Positions 1 through 7,704 are shown, counted from the stretch's first letter. The stretch is DNA of 64,000 nt from Alphaproteobacteria bacterium (GCA_024743275.1 JANSWW010000013.1:1-64000), one strand, 5' to 3'. Program-made: numbers and translations. The notes: generated by a model not told the origin, from the sequence alone.

Positions 1-88
1 GCGACGGATGTTGGGCCTCGTTGTCGAGAACCAGCCGCACGGCCCGCTCGCGCACCTCAGGGGAAAACTTGTTCGTGGTCTTGCTCAT
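1..88 (-). CDS. IS3-family transposase OrfA, N-terminus (partial)
   Basis: Begins at the ATG at 86-88 on the minus strand and runs off the window after 29 codons. The protein starts MSKTTNKFSPEVRERAVRLV and continues to an HPS motif. This is the conserved start of the helix-turn-helix OrfA of many proteobacterial IS3 elements (seen and recognised; family knowledge). OrfA binds the element ends and is normally fused to the DDE catalytic OrfB by ribosomal frameshifting. Only the N-terminus is visible, so intactness cannot be judged. Confidence 0.8.
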   Translation of the reverse strand, partial: MSKTTNKFSPEVRERAVRLVLDNEAQHPS

Positions 89-141
89 GATGCTCCATCC
101 TACTCAAGAGCTGGAGCCTCCGGCAAACCCGGAGCGGTTCA
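1..141 (-). mobile_element. IS3-family insertion sequence, left end (partial)
   Basis: The minus strand holds the start of an IS3-type OrfA. The element end is placed at 141, where the minus strand reads TGAACCGCTCCGGGTTTGCC. It starts with the TG typical of IS3 ends and lies about 50 bases before the transposase start. The rest of the element lies left of the window. Sequence right of 141 changes to AT-richer coding sequence in the other direction, so the element seems to interrupt a gene. Confidence 0.75.
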
Positions 142-356
142 CCGACCATAATCGATGGTATGTAGAGCGGAAATTTGTACGGCTATGCAATTCTGAAATG
201 GATGACAATCTAGCAAAACGGCTTGTTGTTAGGTTGCATGTTGAGGGAAAAACCTCAGTTTGCAGAAAAATTAGTCACCTTGAGAAATCTATCGATTTCG
301 ATAGATCTAAGTTTCATGAGCGTTTGGTGAAGGCTCTTGCGGATCTTTGCTCATGA
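142..356 (+). pseudogene. 3' end of a gene cut by the IS3 element
   Basis: An open frame continues from the IS end to a TGA at 354-356, which overlaps the ATG of the following PP2C gene (ATGA). About 70 codons remain, ending KFHERLVKALADLCS, rich in charged residues and with a helical look. The reading frame goes on leftward into the insertion sequence (first ATG at 21), but that part is IS sequence, so the upstream portion of the original gene is missing. The four-base overlap suggests translational coupling with the phosphatase, hence a functional partner such as its kinase or target. I do not recognise the family. Confidence 0.5.
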
Positions 357-1069
357 AGGTCTCTTTTGCGTCTTTTTCTCGAGCAGGCCCGCGACCAATA
401 AATGAGGATGCACTGGATTGCTGGATTGCTGCCTCAGGTGAGACGGTCGCCTGTATTGCCGACGGTCTCGGGGGGATGGGCGGAGGTGATAAGGCATCCC
501 AGCTTGCGGTTAGTTCATTCCGGAAGTACCTCGAACAGTCTGGGATAGATTCGGGGAAAATGCTTGAAGCCGCAAAGATAGCGCACAGAAGTATCCGCGA
601 AGCTCAAATGTCTAATGAGGTCAGCAATCGAATGGCGACTACTCTAACTGCTGTCGCGCTCTTCAATGATCGGATAGTAGGTGTCCACTGTGGCGACTCT
701 CGAGCTGCTATTGCTCGCAGGCAAGGTATCAAGCGCCTTACGAAAGACCATACTGAAGGCCAGCGTTTGTTCGAAGCTGGCAAGCTAAGCAAAGACGAAC
801 TGGCAAAATACCAACGCAAGCATATCCTGGAGAGTGCTCTCGGAGATCAAAATGAGCCGTCGATTGACTCAATTTCATTCGACATTCTTCCCGGAGACCA
901 TATCATTTTGACGACCGACGGCGTCCACAACCACGTACTACTCAGAGAGATGCAACGGCTTTCAGCAAGCGCCAGCTCTCCTGTTGATTTAATAGATCAT
1001 GTTGAGCTCGCCTTGAAGAAGGCCGGACCGTCGGACAACTACAGCATGATTGCACTCTTTGTAGAGTAA
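353..1069 (+). CDS. PP2C-family serine/threonine protein phosphatase
   Basis: A 238-residue single-domain PP2C (PPM) phosphatase, cytoplasmic. Family motifs appear in order: RPINEDAL near the start, CIADGLGGMGGGDKAS holding the metal-binding DG, MATTLTAVAL, CGDSRAA, LTKDHT, LTTDGVHNHV with the second metal aspartate, and SDNYSMI near the end. The ATG at 353 is chosen because it overlaps the upstream stop; a TTG lies six bases earlier. The enzyme removes phosphate from Ser/Thr using Mn2+ or Mg2+. In islands, PP2C genes often pair with a protein kinase; here the upstream partner has been cut by an insertion sequence, so its target is unknown. Family assignment is firm, role open. Confidence 0.9.
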   Translation: MKVSFASFSRAGPRPINEDALDCWIAASGETVACIADGLGGMGGGDKASQLAVSSFRKYLEQSGIDSGKMLEAAKIAHRSIREAQMSNEVSNRMATTLTAVALFNDRIVGVHCGDSRAAIARRQGIKRLTKDHTEGQRLFEAGKLSKDELAKYQRKHILESALGDQNEPSIDSISFDILPGDHIILTTDGVHNHVLLREMQRLSASASSPVDLIDHVELALKKAGPSDNYSMIALFVE

Positions 1070-1195
1070 CCGATACAGCCTCCGGCGCGTTGATACCAGA
1101 TCGTCCTATGCCTGACTAGGAAGGGAAGCAGTGCCTAGAAGCGGCGGCCATTGAATTTTGGTTCAGCAAATGTCTGCTTTCCACTCTCATAGACC

Positions 1196-1762
1196 CTACA
1201 GCAGCTCAACAGCCTCCCGCAGTTGGTCAGCGTTTACATCAATATATCGTTGCGTGGTCGAGATATGGCTGTGTCCCGCCAGCTCTGCCAGCAATCGCAC
1301 ACCAACACCCTTATTGGCTAAACGAGTGATATAAGTCCGTCGGCCACTGTGACTGCTCGCACCCTTCAGGCCACAAGCCCGATAAATCTCGATGAACAGC
1401 TGGCACATCGTATTCGCGGAGAAGTGGCCGCCTTTTTGGCTGGCGAAGAGCGCGCGATTTGGGTCAACCAGCTGAATTGCCGCCGCATAGTCCGCTAAAG
1501 CGCGCCGTATACGCCCGTTCAGGAACACGGTGCGGGTTTTGCCACCTTTGCTTTGTTCCGCTGCTAGCACGAACTGTTCGCGCACAGCGCCGCCCTCCTC
1601 ATACACGTCGCCAACTTTGAGCGCGGCAATCTCCTTCGCCCTGAGACCGGCCATGAAGCTGACCAGAACGATCGTTTCGTCGCGCACCGGATGACGTCGG
1701 CTGCGGCAGTACTGTAAAACACGTCGGAGTTGGGCTTCGTTGAGTGTTTGGGCTTGGCGCAT
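1196..1762 (-). CDS. Short tyrosine recombinase/integrase
   Basis: A 188-residue protein that is essentially only the catalytic domain of a tyrosine recombinase. Visible catalytic residues: R41 (in AGLRAKEI), a probable lysine near 72, H138 and R141 (HSGRR), H164 (LAGHSH) and nucleophile Y173 (QRYIDV). The usual N-terminal SAM-like core-binding domain of about 100 residues is absent. I chose the ATG at 1762 rather than the in-frame ATG at 1849 because a strong AGGAGG lies six bases before it. It probably acts on the island or on a local site; a perfect inverted repeat lies upstream at 1878-1911. It is far from the att site at 16917, so it need not be the island's own integrase. Confidence 0.88.
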   Translation of the reverse strand: MRQAQTLNEAQLRRVLQYCRSRRHPVRDETIVLVSFMAGLRAKEIAALKVGDVYEEGGAVREQFVLAAEQSKGGKTRTVFLNGRIRRALADYAAAIQLVDPNRALFASQKGGHFSANTMCQLFIEIYRACGLKGASSHSGRRTYITRLANKGVGVRLLAELAGHSHISTTQRYIDVNADQLREAVELL

Positions 1763-1877
1763 GGAAAACCTCCTAAAACCAAATACTTCGCTGTAAACGA
1801 ATGTACTTTCTGAGGTTTCGGTCGGACGACCTAAATCAGACTGCTCCATATACCTAATAACATCAATAACTTACGTG

Positions 1878-1911
1878 AAAATCTCATAGTTTGCTGTTTC
1901 TATGAGATTTT
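1878..1911. terminator. Perfect 12-bp inverted repeat, possible bidirectional terminator
   Basis: Arms AAAATCTCATAG (1878-1889) and CTATGAGATTTT (1900-1911) are exact inverse complements around a 10-base spacer. The run of A before and T after makes it usable as a rho-independent terminator both ways, and it lies just after the gene at 1960-2682. Since a tyrosine recombinase gene follows, it could instead be a recombinase site. Confidence 0.5.
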
Positions 1912-1959
1912 ACGCAGCGCAGATTAGAATTGGAAAATGTGAGCATTACGGCGCTCAGC

Positions 1960-2682
1960 TCAGTGCTTTGAAATTGTCGTTAGTTCGCTGTCTAGATCCA
2001 ATTCCAGTGCGCTATGCCAAAGTGGCGTTTTGAAATAGTACCGCTCGTCAAAGCTAGCACCCTCGGTCTTTTCTCCAGCAAGCAATCCTGCCCATTCTAA
2101 AGGGCGCAGGACCAATGCGCGGAAAGCGACTCGTTCTCTCCAGTTATCTGGCTGTCCTTCGGATGTGCCCCCATAGAAGGTGCTGAACAGGTGCGTTTCC
2201 GTCGCTCCTTGGTCGACCTTCACGTTGATCACGTTCAGCCAAACATCCCAGTTACCAAACAGCTGATTGTCGAACCGGGCATAGCTGCTGTGATCGACAT
2301 TTAGGAGATAGAAAGGGATCAGCTCGGCAAATAGCTGATATGGGGATTTCAAGATCTCTGCGCCGCGCTTGGTGAGTTTGAATTGGCGTTTGATGTGTCT
2401 CCCTAGTTTTAGCTTTACCAAAAGGAAATGCAGCAGCTCCAATGGCGGGAAATCAAATTCATTCAGGACCTTGTTATAGTGGAATAGTTCCTCTTGGCTC
2501 ATTCCTGGCCAGTCAAAATGTTCAGCTGCCCAGTGTACGAAAACTCGTTTGAAGGCTTTGCTGGGCGTTAGCCCTATAGAGCCATTCTGTTCAACATATT
2601 GAGCTGTTAACAAAGCTGCCCGCAGTAAGGGCGAATATGCTAAAGTTGTGCAGTTGTCTGATAAATGGCGAAATTTAATCAT
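1960..2682 (-). CDS. Conserved-looking hypothetical protein, 240 aa
   Basis: Not recognised. A soluble protein without signal peptide or membrane segment. The middle holds FKLTKRGAEILKSP, which resembles the end of a winged-helix DNA-binding unit (inference only). The C-terminal half is rich in Trp and aromatic residues (NWDVWLNVINV, PLEWAGLL). It lies 14 bases from the cupin gene on the same strand, and the HNH-HIT gene precedes that, so the three may form one minus-strand unit. Coding potential is supported by length and by clean spacing to neighbours. Confidence 0.6.
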   Translation of the reverse strand: MIKFRHLSDNCTTLAYSPLLRAALLTAQYVEQNGSIGLTPSKAFKRVFVHWAAEHFDWPGMSQEELFHYNKVLNEFDFPPLELLHFLLVKLKLGRHIKRQFKLTKRGAEILKSPYQLFAELIPFYLLNVDHSSYARFDNQLFGNWDVWLNVINVKVDQGATETHLFSTFYGGTSEGQPDNWRERVAFRALVLRPLEWAGLLAGEKTEGASFDERYYFKTPLWHSALELDLDSELTTISKH

Positions 2683-2696
2683 CTGACGTCCCTATT

Positions 2697-3068
2697 TCAG
2701 AATCCGTCAGATTTGTGGCCGTAGAATACTTTTGTAACGTCTTCGATGATTTCCCAAGTGACGCGGCTACCATCTCGAACGAACAGGCTATCGGCCATTT
2801 CGAGCTCAGTAACCGTGCCACTTGCCATTTCGATAAGGCGACACCGGCCCGACAATATCGTCATCAATTCGTCGCCTTGTTCCGTGCACTCGAATGCGCC
2901 CTTGGTGCAACGCCAAATGCCAGTTCTGGTGAAGTGTCCCGGTCCGCCAGCATCAATTCTGCCTGAAGCCTTGGGATCACCTTTTTTGATGACGTAATTG
3001 CTCGCTGGGTTTTCGAACGGCCAATCCTCTAGTAGGCCGACATCGTCGCCTGGTTTGTATTTAAGCAT
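2697..3068 (-). CDS. Cupin-domain protein (cupin_3/DUF861-like)
   Basis: A 123-residue single cupin. The core reads GIWRCTKGAFECTEQGDELM followed by ILSGRCRLIEMASG and later LFVRDGSRVTWEI, the pattern of the DUF861/EutQ-like branch related to ureidoglycine aminohydrolase. The start ATG at 3068 is preferred over a TTG at 3080 because GGAG stands about seven bases upstream of it. These small cupins usually bind a metal in a beta barrel, but substrates cannot be told from sequence. It sits between the HNH-HIT gene and a hypothetical gene on the same strand. Confidence 0.8.
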   Translation of the reverse strand: MLKYKPGDDVGLLEDWPFENPASNYVIKKGDPKASGRIDAGGPGHFTRTGIWRCTKGAFECTEQGDELMTILSGRCRLIEMASGTVTELEMADSLFVRDGSRVTWEIIEDVTKVFYGHKSDGF

Positions 3069-3097
3069 TTTTGTCTCCAATCGCTGCTTACGCAGTC

Positions 3098-4096
3098 CTA
3101 GTAGCTTTGCTTGCCCGGAATGACACCACGCACCCCACCTCTCGGTTGATCGACATCGCCAGATCGCCTTGGGATTAAGTGAACATGCACATGAAAAATT
3201 GTTTGGCCTGCATCGGCTCCGGTGTTCACGCCGATATTAAAGGCTGAAACCGAAGGGTCTTCAGCAACGATTGATTGCTTCTGCTGTCCCAATAGGCTGT
3301 GGATCGCATTGAGTTCTGGCTGGTAGAGGTCGAAGTAGTCGCTGACATGGCGCTTTGGAATGATCAGCGTGTGCATTGGGGTGACTGGAAATCCATCCCG
3401 TATCGCAAGGCACAGTTCGTTCTCGTAGATAATGCGGCTTGGCTCTAATTGGCAAAAAACGCAATCGGCATCGCGGTCACTGTATGACGCCAACACGCCT
3501 CGAAAATCTGCGTCGTCACGATCCCGCTTATTCGTGTTGCAGGTCATGCACAGCGCTTGGAAATTGGAGATGTCGTCCTCGCCTCCATGTGAACGTGGAA
3601 TGATGTGATCGACGTGGAGAGCTATCTGGTCTTCGTGGGCCCCGCATAGTTCACATCGGCTTTTTGCGCGTTTTAGCACCTCGTACCGAATGGACCCGGG
3701 GATATAGCCATCTGCCAGTGAGCGATGAGCCCAAAGGCTTTCCCCCCGCTTTGAGAGGAATTCATCTAGCCGATTTTCACAGAGCTGGATCAGGTCAGTT
3801 ATTTCGTCATCTGTAAGACTATCTGCTTTCAAGCGATAACCAGTGATGCGTTTTCCCTGCTTAACAGGAGCAATAATCTCGTTTTGGATCAGCACACGAC
3901 CCACCATATTTTTAGTACGCAGCTCGTAGTATTCGACCTGTGATCGATCATAAGTTAGCAGGGATCGAGCGATATCGCCGATGCTAGCTTCACCGCCTCG
4001 TTCTAGGAGAACACGCACCATCACAGGCTGATAGACATGTGACATGCGCATCGTTTCTTCGATGTATTTTTTTAGCTTAGCCGCATCGCGAGCCAT
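3098..4096 (-). CDS. HNH endonuclease fused to a HIT-family domain
   Basis: A 332-residue two-domain protein. Residues 1-120 look like an alpha-helical, possibly winged-helix, DNA-reading part. Next comes an HNH nuclease: CELCG, then HVDHIIPRSHGGEDD, then FQALCMTCNTNKRDR, with both zinc CxxC pairs and the catalytic His intact. The last third is a HIT domain: CVFC, HTLIIPKRHV, and GQTIFHVHVHLIPRR with the full HxHxH catalytic triad motif. HIT enzymes hydrolyse nucleotide phosphoramidate or phosphoanhydride bonds or clear nucleotides from DNA or protein ends. The fusion suggests a nuclease whose product or signal is processed by the HIT part, perhaps in phage defence or repair (inference). Both active sites look complete. 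Confidence 0.88.
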   Translation of the reverse strand: MARDAAKLKKYIEETMRMSHVYQPVMVRVLLERGGEASIGDIARSLLTYDRSQVEYYELRTKNMVGRVLIQNEIIAPVKQGKRITGYRLKADSLTDDEITDLIQLCENRLDEFLSKRGESLWAHRSLADGYIPGSIRYEVLKRAKSRCELCGAHEDQIALHVDHIIPRSHGGEDDISNFQALCMTCNTNKRDRDDADFRGVLASYSDRDADCVFCQLEPSRIIYENELCLAIRDGFPVTPMHTLIIPKRHVSDYFDLYQPELNAIHSLLGQQKQSIVAEDPSVSAFNIGVNTGADAGQTIFHVHVHLIPRRSGDVDQPRGGVRGVIPGKQSY

Positions 4097-4755
4097 TGGC
4101 TCCCATTCCTCTCTGAATCTTTATCAAGAACGTTGTGCCGTAATTTTATGAGGCGCAATCCTACCGGCAACAATACGTTAGCAGTTGCTTGTGACCGTCA
4201 CTGCTTCGCAGCGCCAACGCGTTTTCTACTCACGCTCGTTTTCGCTCCGCTCAAACGATCCTTCGCATCAACGCAAATAACTTCGTCTTGAGAGCTATAG
4301 CCCAGCCTCAACGGAATGGGCTGGTCTCTGTAGATGCTGATGCCACAGAGAGGCTTGCTGCTCTCTGTGGCTGGCTTTCTCTGTGAGTGCCTTTCTTGCC
4401 AGTAATTGCGCACAACCAGCTTGCTGCTGGTAGACGGGGTTATGCGGTCGCCTTTACGTGCTTGGAGTAGTTCACAACGCTATGCCAACGGACCCAATCA
4501 CCAGCCCGTTGTCAGCGTATGGGGTACTGGCGCATGCCAGCCTCTTATCCCATTCCTGCTGCATAGGTTTTACAAGCCCGTTGCAGCTTTGCTTGTTGAT
4601 CCGCCTCCGCTGAAGCGATCTGCGCTGGCAAGGTCCGCTGGCGACAACTCTCGTTGGCAAGCTCAATGCCGTTCTCTGTGCGCGATGCGCGGATAAATAC
4701 GGTGTGGTGGCTAGCCCCCGTATCTGCATTTATTTATCAACGAGGAACAGATTCA
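4097..4755. other. Gene-poor, hairpin-rich intergenic stretch
   Basis: About 650 bases without a convincing gene. Several inverted repeats are visible: a perfect 11-bp stem at 4342-4352/4361-4371, an ACCAGC/GCTGGT stem near 4420, and repeated CCAGC/GCTGG and GGCAAGC-type words between 4490 and 4690. Short open frames on both strands lack start signals and family features. The density of stems would suit a structured RNA, a replication or transfer origin, or decayed phage sequence; I cannot decide. Confidence 0.4.
4342..4371. terminator. Strong hairpin (11-bp perfect stem, 8-base loop)
   Basis: GCCACAGAGAG at 4342-4352 pairs exactly with CTCTCTGTGGC at 4361-4371. A pyrimidine tract (CTTTCTCT) follows on the plus strand, so it may terminate transcription, but it may also be part of a larger structured RNA in this gene-poor stretch. 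Confidence 0.4.
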
Positions 4756-5103
4756 GTGCGAAAAACGGTTTTAAACGAGGTTTTTGAAACGCTGGTGGCT
4801 CATCAGCTTGTCAGCAGCGAAAGCGAGTTCAGCAAGGACTGGCTTGGGCGAGGCGAAGGCTATATGCGTGGGCTGCGTTTTCACGGTGATCCGCCCAGCG
4901 TAGCCAGTATCGCGATCTGCGCGAGCAAGTTAAAGCACTATGGGCATAGGCTCGCAGAAACAGGTGAGCATGATGAATTGTCAGATCGGTTCATTGAGTT
5001 GAGCGAAGCCTGCTACCGTCAGATCCAAGCTATCAGCGAAGCGACATGGCTAGGCGCGCCCGAAAAAGGTCCTGCAGCCCAAAAATCCGAGCGCGCAATT
5101 TGA
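4756..5103 (+). CDS. Small hypothetical protein, 115 aa (DUF6626-like)
   Basis: Translation from the GTG at 4756 gives VRKTVLNEVFETLVAHQLVS, then SEFSKDWLGRGEGYMRGLR and a helical C-terminal half. A GAGG lies about ten bases before the GTG. The open frame extends upstream to an ATG at 4654, but that part has low-complexity translation and no ribosome site. The arrangement of an N-terminal helix and a WLGR motif resembles a small alphaproteobacterial family of unknown function (DUF6626, from memory). It may bind DNA as a small helical regulator, but no function is assigned. Confidence 0.6.
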   Translation: MRKTVLNEVFETLVAHQLVSSESEFSKDWLGRGEGYMRGLRFHGDPPSVASIAICASKLKHYGHRLAETGEHDELSDRFIELSEACYRQIQAISEATWLGAPEKGPAAQKSERAI

Positions 5104-5149
5104 AAGTGGTGGAGTACTTATAGTTCCTGGGTGGCCGTTTTGCCTCCCC

Positions 5150-5515
5150 ATGCCCGCTGCTAAATACAGCATGAGCAGCCGAGCCGTCCTCGATATCCAA
5201 AAATCACTCAATGCGGTCCGCGCGGGATTGGACGATGCCAACCTGCAAACGCGCTTGGAAGCTTTGCAGTTGATGCTTGCTGCGAGCGACAGCGTCGTTG
5301 CAATGGCCCGCAAACTTGCTGACCCAAAACAATCCAAGCCGAAGAAGCCGAAAGTCCGAGTCGCTCGGCCGATGCCGCCACGCGCTGGCCCGAAAACTCT
5401 CCCAATAAGCAGTCGTAAAACCAGTGATCGGGTTGGTGACTTTGCACCCCAAAAGCCGGTGCCGCCGTTGGGCAACCAACGCACTCCAGCCGCTACCGTC
5501 AAAAGCGGATCATAA
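5150..5515 (+). CDS. Possible small hypothetical protein, 121 aa
   Basis: Not recognised. The first 65 residues look like an amphipathic helix pair (VLDIQKSLNAVRAGLDDANL), followed by a Lys/Pro/Arg-rich tail that is probably disordered. No ribosome binding site is clear before the ATG at 5150; an in-frame ATG at 5171 is an alternative. It follows the 4756-5103 gene on the same strand. Antisense frames of similar length exist, so coding status is uncertain. Confidence 0.4.
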   Translation: MPAAKYSMSSRAVLDIQKSLNAVRAGLDDANLQTRLEALQLMLAASDSVVAMARKLADPKQSKPKKPKVRVARPMPPRAGPKTLPISSRKTSDRVGDFAPQKPVPPLGNQRTPAATVKSGS

Positions 5516-5640
5516 TCGACGGTCTTTGGGTCTTCGCAGCTGCGCCTGATTTTGGTTGACGGATCGGGAGGCAGGCATAGCGCAGATGGTTTTAAAGCAG
5601 TGAACCTGAAAGCTGGTGTTTCACCAGCTTCCCGTCGCTT

Positions 5641-6072
5641 CTATGCGGCTTTCTTCTTCGTTTCCATCGCGCGGGCAATGGCAGCATCAAGCTCTCCAGC
5701 TTGAGCTGCTTCGCGAAATGCGTTGAGGACACCTGCCACGTCTTCGAGCTTCCGGACGAAGACGGCATTATCTTTGCCGTTTGGCAGGAGAACGCGTGCC
5801 CCGTAGCGGCACTGAATATACCAGCCGCCGTCCTGCTCGAAGAACCAAGGGTTCACGCGACGTTGGGTCTTGGTCTCTACCCGCTCGCCGGTATCGTCGG
5901 TCAGCCATTTGGACCTCTCGACCGTGTAGTCCTCGCCCTTCAGCTTTGCGGCGTGAAGACGGTGCTGTTCGTCGATTGCAGTAGTCAGCTTGTTGCGGCG
6001 CTCCCACACAGGGTCCTTCTGCTTGCCTGTGTTTTCGACAGTTTTGAATGTCAGTTTTTGAAGCTGCGTCAT
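5641..6072 (-). CDS. DUF6641-like protein, phage/plasmid type
   Basis: A 143-residue basic protein. It contains DPVWERRNKLTTAIDEQHRL, a WLTDDTGERVETKTQRRVNPWFF block, YIQCRYGARVLLP and a helical end AAQAGELDAAIARA. The order 'RRNKL...R.V..WWF...G......YGA.V...GELDAAI' matches the DUF6641 family known from phages and mobile elements (from memory). A GGAG stands before the ATG. It is the last gene of a minus-strand unit with the AAA+ ATPase and the 263-aa protein, though a hairpin at 6123-6150 separates it from them. Function is unknown; single-strand DNA handling would suit the company. Confidence 0.7.
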   Translation of the reverse strand: MTQLQKLTFKTVENTGKQKDPVWERRNKLTTAIDEQHRLHAAKLKGEDYTVERSKWLTDDTGERVETKTQRRVNPWFFEQDGGWYIQCRYGARVLLPNGKDNAVFVRKLEDVAGVLNAFREAAQAGELDAAIARAMETKKKAA

Positions 6073-6122
6073 CGCCTGTTTCTCCTTCGTCTATGAAGCA
6101 AGCGTATGGTCGAAACAAGAAA

Positions 6123-6160
6123 AGGACGACCGGAGATCTCCGGCCGTCCTCTCTTTTATT
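6123..6160. terminator. Long palindromic hairpin with T-tract
   Basis: AGGACG (6123) and CGTCCT (to 6150) enclose an exactly self-complementary core CCGGAGATCTCCGG. CTCTTTTATT follows on the plus strand and TTTTCTTGTTT on the minus strand. It lies between the AAA+ gene and the DUF6641-like gene, so it could end or attenuate the minus-strand transcript. Confidence 0.65.
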
Positions 6161-6210
6161 AGGACCAGAAGTTATCGGCGCTTGCCAAACAGAGTAGTTC
6201 AGCGGGTCAT

Positions 6211-6849
6211 TTAGGCAGCATGTCGCCGATCTTTCAGTACAGCGTCTTCGAGGGCGCGCATGAGATCGCGTATGCTCCCATCACAAGTTTGCAGAAGGGC
6301 TCGAAGCTTCAAATCTGACATCACAACGCCTTCTTGCTTTAATATTTCTTGTGCACGCGCGAACCAGTGCTCTGTGTTGGCTGCCGGTAGTTCGATGACA
6401 TCGCAACGATCAATAAGGCCCGGATCAACGCGGTGAAGCTCGTTCGTCGTGAAGACGAAGCATCCTTGGTCCGAATGCATATCCAAGTCCCACCGAAACG
6501 CGTACTGAACGTCGTCTGGAACCTTATCCACTTCGTCAATCATTGAGACGGGCAATAGGACGCCACACAGTTGCTCCACCCGACGCTGGTTCTGGATGGT
6601 TCGAAGCGTGTCAAAAGTTACATCGCATGCGCGATGGAAATCTATCCCCCCATATTCCAAGCCGCGTGTGCGCTCTTCGATAAGAATCCTCGCCGTAGTC
6701 GATTTGGCTGTTCCATACGGTCCGTAGAAGATGATGCTGTTGTGACGCTTATTGTAAGCGAAATCCCGAAGCCTCTGACGCGTGTTTGAGTCTGGGAAGA
6801 TGAGGTCGTTAAAGCTGGCTGGTGCGTGGTTGTTCTGGAAAATCATCAT
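6211..6849 (-). CDS. AAA+ ATPase, clamp-loader-like
   Basis: A 212-residue AAA+ protein. It opens with ASFNDLIFPDSNTRQRLRDF, the box II-like start of clamp-loader subunits. Then come Walker A (FYGPYGTAKST), Walker B (VSMIDEVDKVP), sensor 1 (CFVFTTNE) and an arginine-finger region (GLIDRCDVIEL). It ends with a short helical lid (DGSIRDLMRALEDA). It is shorter than bacterial DnaX or HolB (over 330 residues) and lacks the collar domain, resembling the small loaders of phages. ATP-driven loading of a ring or remodelling of a DNA-bound complex is the likely role. It shares a strand with a 263-aa unknown protein upstream and a DUF6641-like protein downstream. Confidence 0.85.
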   Translation of the reverse strand: MMIFQNNHAPASFNDLIFPDSNTRQRLRDFAYNKRHNSIIFYGPYGTAKSTTARILIEERTRGLEYGGIDFHRACDVTFDTLRTIQNQRRVEQLCGVLLPVSMIDEVDKVPDDVQYAFRWDLDMHSDQGCFVFTTNELHRVDPGLIDRCDVIELPAANTEHWFARAQEILKQEGVVMSDLKLRALLQTCDGSIRDLMRALEDAVLKDRRHAA

Positions 6850-6912
6850 TTCGTGTCTCCTTGATTCTGCGAGAGGGGAGCGGCAAATGCCGCTCCCATG
6901 AGAGGTGTCCCG

Positions 6913-7704
6913 TTAAGCGGCTTCTTCAGTAAAATCTCTGAAGTTCCAGGAAGGCTGGTCGTCATCAGCCTCATCGTCTTGCTCTAAGACATCGTCCCGC
7001 TGTTTGCGTTTCTCCGCGTACTTGGAGGTGGTCTTTTCGAAACCTTCTCGAACCTTCAGCTTAGCCCCAGCTTCAGATAGAACCGCTCGAACGAGCGTGG
7101 TCTTATTGGTGCCAAACACGACAGCTGCCTTGCCATCCGAATCCACACGTACTAGCGCCACAGAGAAGGGATAGTCGCTGTCTGAGTCTGGCTGCAAACT
7201 GTCGTCCGGGTCGAAGCGACTACCTACCGGGTCAATATTGACAAGCGATTGCTCAGCGTGTTCCCGGTTTGATTTCGCTCGCTCGGCTGGGGTTGGGCCC
7301 CCTTTAGGCTTACGACGAATTTCTTCAACACCCCCATGTTCAACAATCCAATCTGACAAAGGCTTCCCTTTGGGGAGGTCTTTCTTTGCAGCTTGGAGCA
7401 AACGTACATAGGCGTGGATACGCTTGTTCTCTTTGCCGAAGACGGCTTTTACGACTTTTAGCTCCAAACTGGTGTTGCCACGGGTTTGGATGCCAAGCCC
7501 AGCCAATGCCTTGGTGAACGAAGAACGCATCTCTGGAGCACTACGCAGGTTCTCGAGGAATAGGTGGCATTTTTGAAGGATTGCGTAGAGCTCATCGTTG
7601 CTGGTTCTGAAGACGCCGAGTTCCCACGCTTGGCACTGCTTGCGCAGTGCGTTAATGGCGGCGGTGAGGTTGGTAACATTGTATTGGGTTTGAGCTTTAG
7701 TCAT
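6913..7704 (-). CDS. Hypothetical protein, 263 aa, phage-like operon
   Basis: Not recognised. The start ATG at 7704 has AAAGGAAA about seven bases upstream; an earlier in-frame ATG at 7773 has none. Residues 1-130 are helical. The middle (about 140-170) is basic and proline-rich (RRKPKGGPTPAERAKSNRE). The last part carries a beta-rich block (YPFSVALVRVDSDGKAAVVF) and an acidic tail (DDVLEQDDEADDDQPSWNF). An acidic tail ending in a Trp/Phe peptide recalls single-strand-binding proteins that recruit partners (inference). It is the first gene of the unit that includes the AAA+ ATPase. Confidence 0.6.
   Translation of the reverse strand: MTKAQTQYNVTNLTAAINALRKQCQAWELGVFRTSNDELYAILQKCHLFLENLRSAPEMRSSFTKALAGLGIQTRGNTSLELKVVKAVFGKENKRIHAYVRLLQAAKKDLPKGKPLSDWIVEHGGVEEIRRKPKGGPTPAERAKSNREHAEQSLVNIDPVGSRFDPDDSLQPDSDSDYPFSVALVRVDSDGKAAVVFGTNKTTLVRAVLSEAGAKLKVREGFEKTTSKYAEKRKQRDDVLEQDDEADDDQPSWNFRDFTEEAA

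Noticed and set aside
21..141. ATG at 21 as start of the gene before PP2C
   Set aside because: The first 40 codons lie inside the IS3 end and are antisense to its transposase, so the protein start is chimeric.
4198..4729. Short open frames on both strands in the hairpin-rich stretch
   Set aside because: No ribosome sites, poor translations, and overlapping strong inverted repeats.
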